Positions 37,440-42,500 of a DNA stretch of 42,500 nt are shown here, in pieces (the stretch's first letter is position 1; the number at the start of each line of letters is the position of its first letter). Made by a program: the position numbers and the translations under genes. The notes below the pieces were generated by a model. It did no database searches and had not been told where the DNA came from. It was given only the letters and a program-made list of their open reading frames with translations. Source of the stretch: Lachnospiraceae bacterium (GTDB lineage: Bacteria; Bacillota; Clostridia; Lachnospirales; Lachnospiraceae); the NCBI GenBank assembly GCA_017483735.1, contig JAFUVF010000062.1, forward strand, positions 1 to 42,500, read 5' to 3'.

Positions 37440-38648
37440 ATGAGTAATTCAAATACAGTTGTGACGCTTAAAAAGGGAGAAGGACGTACACTTAAGTCGG
37501 GCGGCTTATGGGTGTATGACAATGAGATTGCGGACATTAAAGGGCATTTTAAAAACGGCGATATAGTGTATCTGGAGGATTTTGACGGATATCCTTTGGG
37601 AAAGGGCTTCATCAACCAAAATTCCAAAATACGTGTGAGGCTTATGACAAGAAATGTGTCACAGGAAATAGATGATGCATTCATAAAAATGCGTGTAAGA
37701 AAGGCCTGGCAGTACAGGAAGGATACTGTAGATACAGGAAGCTGCCGTATAATTTTCGGGGATGCGGATTTTCTTTCGGGACTTGTCGTGGACAAGTTTT
37801 CGGATGTACTTGTGGTGCAATCGCTTGCGCTTGGTATGGAGCGATACAAGCTTAAGATAGTTGAGACATTAAAGGAAATCCTCAAGGAGGACGGCATATA
37901 CATAAAGGGTGTGTATGAGAGAAGCGATGTAAAGGAGCGTGAGAAGGAAGGGCTTGAAAGGATTAAGGGATTTATCGGAGATGAATTTAACACCGATGTG
38001 GAGATAGTAGAGAACGGTGTGAGATACATCGTAGATGTAAAGGACGGGCAAAAGACGGGATTTTTCCTGGATCAGAAATATAACCGTCTTGCAATACAGA
38101 AGCTTTGTAAGGGGAAAAGGGTTCTTGACTGCTTTACGCATACAGGGTCATTTGCGCTTAATGCGGGAATCGCCGGTGCCCAAAGTGTGCTGGGAGTAGA
38201 TGCATCGGAGCTTGCAATCAAACAGGCAAAAGAGAATGCTAAGCTTAACGGCTTGGAGAATATAGTAAGCTTTGAATGCGAGGATGTGTTTGAGCTTCTG
38301 CCTGCACTTGATAAGGATGGGAAAAAATTTGATGTGGTAATCCTTGACCCTCCCGCATTTACAAAATCCAGAAGCTCAGTCAAGAATGCGATAAAGGGGT
38401 ATCGCGAGATAAACTTAAGAGGCATAAAGCTTGTAAAGGACGGCGGATATCTTGCCACATGCTCCTGCTCGCATTTTATGGATGAGGAGCTTTTTAAAAA
38501 GACTATCGGACAGGCGGCACAGAATGTACACAGGAGATTAAGACAGGTTGAATTTAAGACGCAATCTCCGGATCATCCGATACTCTGGGCTGCGGATGAA
38601 AGCTATTATCTTAAATTCTTTATTTTTCAGGTGCTGGATTTTTCGTGA
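37440..38648 (+). CDS. rlmI: 23S rRNA cytosine methyltransferase, RlmI family
   Basis: The 402-residue enzyme has an N-terminal PUA domain (1-80, GEGRTLKSGGLWVYDNEI), an EEHUB-like middle part and a class I methyltransferase domain. The latter shows the SAM loop VLDCFTHTGSFALNAG, acidic VLGVDASELAIKQAKENA, catalytic VILDPPAFTKSR and TCSCSHFMD. The last contains the nucleophilic Cys region of m5C methyltransferases. RlmI methylates C1962 of 23S rRNA in E. coli; Clostridia homologues are named by similarity. AAGCAGGAG precedes ATG. It is the third gene after FRG and thioesterase genes. Confidence 0.9.
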   Translation: MSNSNTVVTLKKGEGRTLKSGGLWVYDNEIADIKGHFKNGDIVYLEDFDGYPLGKGFINQNSKIRVRLMTRNVSQEIDDAFIKMRVRKAWQYRKDTVDTGSCRIIFGDADFLSGLVVDKFSDVLVVQSLALGMERYKLKIVETLKEILKEDGIYIKGVYERSDVKEREKEGLERIKGFIGDEFNTDVEIVENGVRYIVDVKDGQKTGFFLDQKYNRLAIQKLCKGKRVLDCFTHTGSFALNAGIAGAQSVLGVDASELAIKQAKENAKLNGLENIVSFECEDVFELLPALDKDGKKFDVVILDPPAFTKSRSSVKNAIKGYREINLRGIKLVKDGGYLATCSCSHFMDEELFKKTIGQAAQNVHRRLRQVEFKTQSPDHPILWAADESYYLKFFIFQVLDFS

Positions 38649-38762
38649 ATATAAGATACTATGATTAAATTATAAGATGAAAAAAGAAAAGATACGTGAT
38701 TCATTACGATTCAGGATTGATAATCAAGGTGTAAATTTGGGGTTAAATTTATGGGAAAATTA

Positions 38763-38791
38763 TTGCAAAATATTGATGAGCGTAATATTAT
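38763..38791 (+). promoter_or_regulatory. Promoter of the toxin-antitoxin operon
   Basis: TTGCAA is 17 bases from TATTAT, 31 bases before the antitoxin ATG. Type II antitoxins usually repress their own promoter, but I see no obvious long palindrome here. Confidence 0.5.
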
Positions 38792-38821
38792 ATTCCTATA
38801 AAGAAGAAGGAAGGTGCGACT

Positions 38822-39076
38822 ATGCCTAGCATAAAACCGGTTTCAGCATTAAAGAATTATACAACTATAGTTAACGAAGTAACTTATGGAAATAGAGTAT
38901 ATTTTACAAAGAATGGTCATGGAACCTGCGCTTTAGTTGATATTGCCGAGCTTGATGAACTTGATAAACAAAAAGCACTTTTGCAGCTAATGACGAAATT
39001 AGCAGAAGCTAAAGTGTCTGTAAGAGAAGAAGGTACTATTTCTGCCGATGATCTTGAGAAGGAGCTTGGATTGTAA
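38822..39076 (+). CDS. Phd/YefM-type antitoxin
   Basis: The 84-residue protein starts MPSIKPVSALKNYTTIVNEV, the Phd/YefM N-terminal fold that binds DNA, with VYFTKNGHGTCALVDIAE as its conserved strand pair. The C-terminal half (KLAEAKVSVREEGTISADDL) is the extended toxin-binding tail. It should neutralise the toxin encoded immediately after it and repress the operon. AGAAGGAAGG precedes ATG. The toxin gene begins one base after its stop. Confidence 0.88.
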   Translation: MPSIKPVSALKNYTTIVNEVTYGNRVYFTKNGHGTCALVDIAELDELDKQKALLQLMTKLAEAKVSVREEGTISADDLEKELGL

Positions 39077-39077
39077 T

Positions 39078-39428
39078 ATGAAATACAAGTTGGAATATTC
39101 TCAGATTGTTCGTCGAAAGTTAAAGGCTTTGAAAGCATATTTAACGGAGCAATATGGAGAAGAACCTGCAAAAACGGCAATAAAAATAATTACCAATAGA
39201 GCAAGAGGTCTTCAAAAGAATCCAAATCTGGGTGTGGACTTATCAGCTAAATATGATATTGACACTGATTTCAGAGAGCTTTTTGTTAATCATAATCATT
39301 TGTTTTATTATAAGGACGGAGATACGATCATTATTGCAGAGATGTTTGGAGAAAAAGAAGATTTCATGTATCAGCTTTTTGGAATCTCTGGTCGTACACA
39401 GGAATCTATCGATTACTGGGGAGAGTAG
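39078..39428 (+). CDS. RelE/ParE-type toxin
   Basis: The 116-residue protein has the ParE/RelE order: KYKLEYSQIVRRKLKALKAYL (strand and first helices), then DTDFRELFVNHNHLFYYKDG and DTIIIAEMFGEKEDFMYQLF (central sheet). The Arg in FRELFV and the following Tyr pair are typical of the substrate-facing sheet. RelE members cut mRNA at ribosomes and ParE members poison gyrase; the sequence alone does not settle which. ATG 39078 is used; the AAGGAG at 39058 is 14 bases away, so coupling to the antitoxin is likely. An upstream in-frame ATG at 39048 is within the antitoxin. Confidence 0.85.
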   Translation: MKYKLEYSQIVRRKLKALKAYLTEQYGEEPAKTAIKIITNRARGLQKNPNLGVDLSAKYDIDTDFRELFVNHNHLFYYKDGDTIIIAEMFGEKEDFMYQLFGISGRTQESIDYWGE

Positions 39429-39475
39429 GATCCTTTTTTAGAGCCGGGGATAAGAGGTTTGTCTATTTCACATAG

Positions 39476-39516
39476 AAAGCACCGGATTTGCCTGAAAACG
39501 GCGGGTTCGGTGCTTT
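39476..39516 (+). terminator. Terminator after the toxin-antitoxin operon
   Basis: Seventeen consecutive pairs (39476-39492 with 39500-39516, four of them G-T) enclose the loop TGAAAAC. The stem starts with AAAGC and ends with GCTTT, the form in which the U tract is part of the stem. Confidence 0.7.
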
Positions 39517-39531
39517 ACTATAATTTATTGC

Positions 39532-39560
39532 TTGACAATATATTTTTGATATAATAATAT
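39532..39560 (+). promoter_or_regulatory. Promoter of the lipoprotein/BlaI/M56 operon
   Basis: A perfect TTGACA is 17 bases from TAATAT. A perfect TATAAT overlaps it (39550-39555) but at too short a spacing. The start codon lies 39 bases on. BlaI-type regulators usually bind such regions, but I see no clear TACA-type operator dyad. Confidence 0.55.
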
Positions 39561-39598
39561 ACAAAATATATAGTATTAAATTTATGGAGGATATTGAA

Positions 39599-40249
39599 GT
39601 GAGAAACAGAATGATTTTGTTACTTGCCATGCTGACGCTATTTATTGCTTTTTCCCTTTCCGGATGCGGACTTTCAGACCCTGCGGCGGTGGTTTCGATC
39701 GATGGGAATGAGTTTTTGCTTGACGCAACAGTAAGGGATATAACGGATGCCGGATTTGCGTTAAGCCTGGGAAGCAAAGTGTTAAGCAAGGTTGACTATC
39801 CGGAAATAGAAGCAAGGATTATGGCGGAGGATGCGTTTAATATACTTACGGATGATTTGGAGAGTACGCATGTGTTCATCCGGGTATATAATCCTGACAA
39901 CAAAGCAGCGAATCTTATGGACTGCAAGGTATATGAATATGTGCTTGACTATGATGCATATTCATATTATGACGGGAAGGGTGTGGACGTCACATTAAAC
40001 GGCATAGATTTTGAATTTAAGGATTGTGCGGAAACAGCCGAAAAGCTGGGGGAAGCAGGCTTTAAATTTGACAAGGCTGATGTCGAAGCATTCTGCGAAA
40101 ACGATAAGTACGGGAAATCTATTATAAGCGCAAAGGGGCTTCACGGCATGCATCTTTCGATTGCACATGATTACGATTATCATAAGGAGGTAGTCAGAGT
40201 AAATAAATTTGATTTGACAAAGAAGCTTAAATTTAAGATTGTACAGTAA
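39599..40249 (+). CDS. Uncharacterised lipoprotein
   Basis: The 216-residue protein has a lipobox SLSGC (Cys23) and a strand-rich mature part with two repeats of a GxxFxLxxxxxD pattern (SIDGNEFLLDATVRDITDAGF and LNGIDFEFKDCAETAEKLGEAGF). No enzyme motif is seen. GTG 39599 is preferred because GGAGG lies eight bases before it; ATG 39584 overlaps that site. It opens an operon with a membrane protein, a BlaI-type repressor and an M56 peptidase, so it may be a surface protein whose level answers to that sensor pair. Confidence 0.7.
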   Translation: MRNRMILLLAMLTLFIAFSLSGCGLSDPAAVVSIDGNEFLLDATVRDITDAGFALSLGSKVLSKVDYPEIEARIMAEDAFNILTDDLESTHVFIRVYNPDNKAANLMDCKVYEYVLDYDAYSYYDGKGVDVTLNGIDFEFKDCAETAEKLGEAGFKFDKADVEAFCENDKYGKSIISAKGLHGMHLSIAHDYDYHKEVVRVNKFDLTKKLKFKIVQ

Positions 40250-40262
40250 AGGGGGACATATA

Positions 40263-40637
40263 ATGACAATATTCTACAGGTACTATCGCTATTCGGGACT
40301 TGCAACATTTATTTCGATTATCGCAAATATAGGTGCAGTGGTATCCATACTTGCAGCCGCCTATTGTGTGTTGATTGTAGAAAACAGGGTAATGGGGATT
40401 ACTCTTGGAATTATACTCGCATTACTTGCGGCGTTTCTCTTTGTCTATGTGGGAAGAATAATGACTGACAGGCTCTCAAAAAAATGGGGAGAGAAAAACG
40501 TGGAGAGAAAGGTATTGGTTGCGTATGAATACTGCCACGACAATCCGGAGGAATATGACAGAGTAGCCACATTAAATCCGAAATTTGCGCAAAAATATAT
40601 GAAGGATGAAAACGGAAGGATTGTTAAGAGAAAATAG
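40263..40637 (+). CDS. Uncharacterised two-helix membrane protein
   Basis: The 124-residue protein starts MTIFYRYYRYSGLATF and has two or three hydrophobic segments in its first 70 residues (SIIANIGAVVSILAAAYCVL, MGITLGIILALLAAFLFVYVG). A soluble Lys/Asp-rich C-terminus of about 50 residues follows (YEYCHDNPEEYDRVATL). ATG 40263 has AAAGGGGGA seven bases before it. No family was recognised. It lies between the lipoprotein and BlaI-type genes with gaps of 13 and 15 bases. Confidence 0.65.
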   Translation: MTIFYRYYRYSGLATFISIIANIGAVVSILAAAYCVLIVENRVMGITLGIILALLAAFLFVYVGRIMTDRLSKKWGEKNVERKVLVAYEYCHDNPEEYDRVATLNPKFAQKYMKDENGRIVKRK

Positions 40638-40652
40638 AAAAGGATAAAAAAT

Positions 40653-41063
40653 ATGAAAAAGGTATTGATGGACAAAAGAGAACAGCGCATAATGCAGCTT
40701 CTGTGGGAGCAGGAGAATGGGGAAGCCTTGAGCGTGGCGGATTTTGAGCGACTCTTTGCGGGAGAGAAAATCAGCAGACCCACTATTTTTAAGGCGCTTC
40801 AGTCGCTTATGGAAAAAGGATATGTAAGTGTTGCGGGTCTTGAACCTGCCGGAACGGTATACGCAAGGAAATACGAGCCTCAAATCACAAGGGAGGAATA
40901 TGCCGCAGTCGTTCTTCAAAAAAACGGTATCGGCTCTGCTTCCCTGGGAAGTCTGGCGCTTGCAATGCTAGGCAATGAAAAGGATGGGAAGCGTGATGAA
41001 AATAAAGATGCAGAGCTTATCCGTGAGTTAGAAGAGATAATCGAGCGTATCAGAAAGGGATAA
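40653..41063 (+). CDS. BlaI/MecI/CopY-family winged-helix repressor
   Basis: The 136-residue protein has an N-terminal winged helix: DKREQRIMQLLWEQENGEAL, SRPTIFKALQSLMEKGYVSV and the wing GTVYARKYEPQ. The C-terminal helices (AAVVLQKNGIGSASL, AELIRELEEIIERIRKG) are for dimerisation and the link normally cut by a BlaR1/MecR1-type peptidase. The gene directly after it encodes such an M56 peptidase, as in beta-lactam-sensing systems. No beta-lactamase or PBP gene is nearby, so the stimulus may be different. AAAGGAT before ATG is a modest ribosome site. Confidence 0.85.
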   Translation: MKKVLMDKREQRIMQLLWEQENGEALSVADFERLFAGEKISRPTIFKALQSLMEKGYVSVAGLEPAGTVYARKYEPQITREEYAAVVLQKNGIGSASLGSLALAMLGNEKDGKRDENKDAELIRELEEIIERIRKG

Positions 41064-41070
41064 CTTAAGC

Positions 41071-42330
41071 ATGGTACCTGTGCCGAAGCATTATTATATA
41101 GGCATTTTTCATATTCTTTACGAGATCCTGTCAAAAAGGGATAATCCTTTGAGCGGATATTCCATAATGTCCTGCCTTTTGTGGCAGGGAATCTTTCTGT
41201 TAATCTTTGTCGGATTAAGCAGCCACAAGGACATCAGAAAATATATCGGAAACAGGGAAGTCTTATTTATAATTCTGTTATTTGTTTTTGGCTTATTTTT
41301 CCCGGTTGATATTCCGCAGCAGAAGGTAATTTGTGCCAATTGGCTAAAGCCCATAGGAAATATTCTCAGAAGTTCAGTATATGAGGATATAAGGGTAATG
41401 GATATCCTACTGTTTTTGTGGATTGTCGGCATTATGCTCCAGGCTCTAAGGTATATTATGACAATCATAAAAGTGAATGGGATAAAGAAAAGGCTTCCTA
41501 TGGAGGAGATTGCAGTGCCTGAGTCTGCAGCATATTTTTTGCCTGCAGGCACAAAAGTATATATCTGCTATGGAATTTCGGTGCCAATGAGTTTACGCTG
41601 GCAAAAAAGGATGATATTGATACCCAATAAAAATTACACCGAAAAAGAAATATACCATATAATACGGCATGAAGCCATGCATTTAAAGCTGCATGACCAT
41701 AGTATAGTGTTATTGACGGAAATTCTGTGCATAGTGTATTGGTGGAATCCCTGTGTTTATATTCTTAAGCGCAATGTCACGAAAAATCTTGAAATAAGAT
41801 GTGATATGGAGGCTGTAAGGGGGATGGATAAGGATGAGAAGATAGAATATATGAAATCGCTCGTTACTGTATTCAAGGAAAGGCATGGCGGTTTGTATGC
41901 GGGGCTTGGTCTTTTGGGAAAGAAAAAATATATAAGGACGGAAATAAAGGAACGGTTTTTGGTGCTCGAGACAGAGCTTTCAGAGGGGAAGCACAGCTTT
42001 TCCCATGCATTGGTTTTGGTGTTCAGTATCGCAATTATGTGTATGTCGTACAGGTATGTGCTTTCTCCGCTCTATATGCCCGGAGAGTATACAAGCGAAT
42101 ATTCAGGAGATGTGTTTACTCCCTTTGGGGAATACGTGGGAACATTGGGAGATATGGATGCGTCGATTGAAGCCTTGATTGCCGTGGATGACGCTTCCTA
42201 TATCACGGATTATGGGGATGGTCTGTATACTATTCACAATGTGTTTAATGAGCAGGTAATTTCGGAGGAATGGGCAAAGGCACTTTCAGAGTCGGGAGTG
42301 AGAATCGAAAAGAATATCAAAAGCAGATAG
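41071..42330 (+). CDS. M56-family (BlaR1/MecR1-like) membrane metallopeptidase
   Basis: The 419-residue protein has hydrophobic helices near residues 28-48, 63-80 and 110-130, the zinc motif IIRHEAMHLKLHDH (HEAMH at 200-204), then a helix pair with VYWWNPCVYILKRNV and an Glu/Asp-containing EIRCDMEAVRG for the third ligand. A last helix (SHALVLVFSIAIMCMSY) precedes an extracellular tail of only about 90 residues. True BlaR1/MecR1 have a penicillin-binding sensor of about 250 residues there, so the signal must differ. It probably cleaves or triggers cleavage of the repressor encoded just upstream. Confidence 0.85.
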   Translation: MVPVPKHYYIGIFHILYEILSKRDNPLSGYSIMSCLLWQGIFLLIFVGLSSHKDIRKYIGNREVLFIILLFVFGLFFPVDIPQQKVICANWLKPIGNILRSSVYEDIRVMDILLFLWIVGIMLQALRYIMTIIKVNGIKKRLPMEEIAVPESAAYFLPAGTKVYICYGISVPMSLRWQKRMILIPNKNYTEKEIYHIIRHEAMHLKLHDHSIVLLTEILCIVYWWNPCVYILKRNVTKNLEIRCDMEAVRGMDKDEKIEYMKSLVTVFKERHGGLYAGLGLLGKKKYIRTEIKERFLVLETELSEGKHSFSHALVLVFSIAIMCMSYRYVLSPLYMPGEYTSEYSGDVFTPFGEYVGTLGDMDASIEALIAVDDASYITDYGDGLYTIHNVFNEQVISEEWAKALSESGVRIEKNIKSR

Positions 42331-42439
42331 AACAATCTTACTAATAATTAAAAATAAGAAAATATGTCAGTAATACTTCACTAGTATAAAAAAATATGTT
42401 ATCCTCATATTGATATATCGATACGGAGGGTATAGAACA

Positions 42440-42500
42440 ATGAATGAGGACAGAGAGATTAATCTTATCAGCCTTTTCTTTCATATTTTGAGGGAGTGGA
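42440..42500 (+). CDS. Start of an unidentified gene, possibly a polysaccharide chain-length protein (partial)
   Basis: ATG 42440 has GGAGGG about ten bases before it. The visible peptide is MNEDREINLISLFFHILREW. An acidic start followed by a hydrophobic-aromatic segment EINLISLFFHILREW is typical of Wzz/CapA-like chain-length regulators (EIDLxxLxxxLxxxW), but twenty residues cannot prove it. The 109-base gap before it contains AT-rich DNA and no clear promoter. Confidence 0.35.
   Translation, partial: MNEDREINLISLFFHILREW

Overview
The window looks like chromosome from a low-to-mid GC Gram-positive anaerobe of the Clostridia, most likely a gut or rumen member of the Lachnospiraceae. This rests on the gene families, strong AGGAGG-type ribosome sites, TTGACA/TATAAT-type promoters, lipobox lipoproteins instead of outer-membrane proteins, and a tRNA-Glu without encoded CCA. 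The genus cannot be named from the sequence alone. No rRNA, transposase, integrase or CRISPR array was seen.

The window has two halves with different character. Bases 1 to about 20,750 are accessory and decaying. They begin with a partner-switching/transport locus: a STAS anti-sigma antagonist, the tail of a SpoIIE-type phosphatase, a polar amino-acid importer made as a receptor-receptor-receptor-permease fusion (now split by an in-frame TAG), and an importer ATPase whose C-terminal extension resembles a degenerate RsbW-type ATPase fold. Acetolactate decarboxylase, an orphan lipoprotein and a two-domain glycosyltransferase/condensation-type protein follow. From 9.6 to 10.2 kb lie pieces of a histidine kinase, a condensation enzyme and an aminotransferase. 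From 10.3 to 13.7 kb is an island of small unrecognised genes, three of which share an elaborate operator next to a divergent XRE-type regulator. From 13.8 to 19.2 kb there is more wreckage (TIR domain, phage-type nuclease, condensation enzyme, aldo/keto reductase, ORF6N, three acetyltransferase pieces) around an intact Schlafen/AlbA-type gene and an intact flavoprotein gene. An AAA/PD-(D/E)XK protein ends this half.

From about 20.8 kb the genes are intact, closely spaced and look like core chromosome: a redox/metal cluster (flavin split-barrel protein, glutaredoxin-like, HMA metal-binding, ZIP transporter), tRNA-Glu, a 4Fe-4S protein, a CapA-type enzyme, an NhaC antiporter and a complete polar amino-acid ABC importer. 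These are followed by a cytidylate-kinase-like gene and the NAD(P)HX repair enzyme, which run by overlapping genes into a complete sugar-type ABC importer (ATPase, two permeases, binding protein). The last part holds a two-repeat lipoprotein, an FRG-domain protein, a thioesterase, an rRNA methyltransferase, a Phd/RelE-type toxin-antitoxin pair and a lipoprotein/membrane protein/BlaI/M56-peptidase operon. The window ends in the first codons of a gene that may encode a polysaccharide chain-length protein.

The observations most worth following up are the importer ATPase with an RsbW-like tail beside a STAS protein, the three-promoter operator with its XRE regulator, and the glycosyltransferase/condensation fusion.
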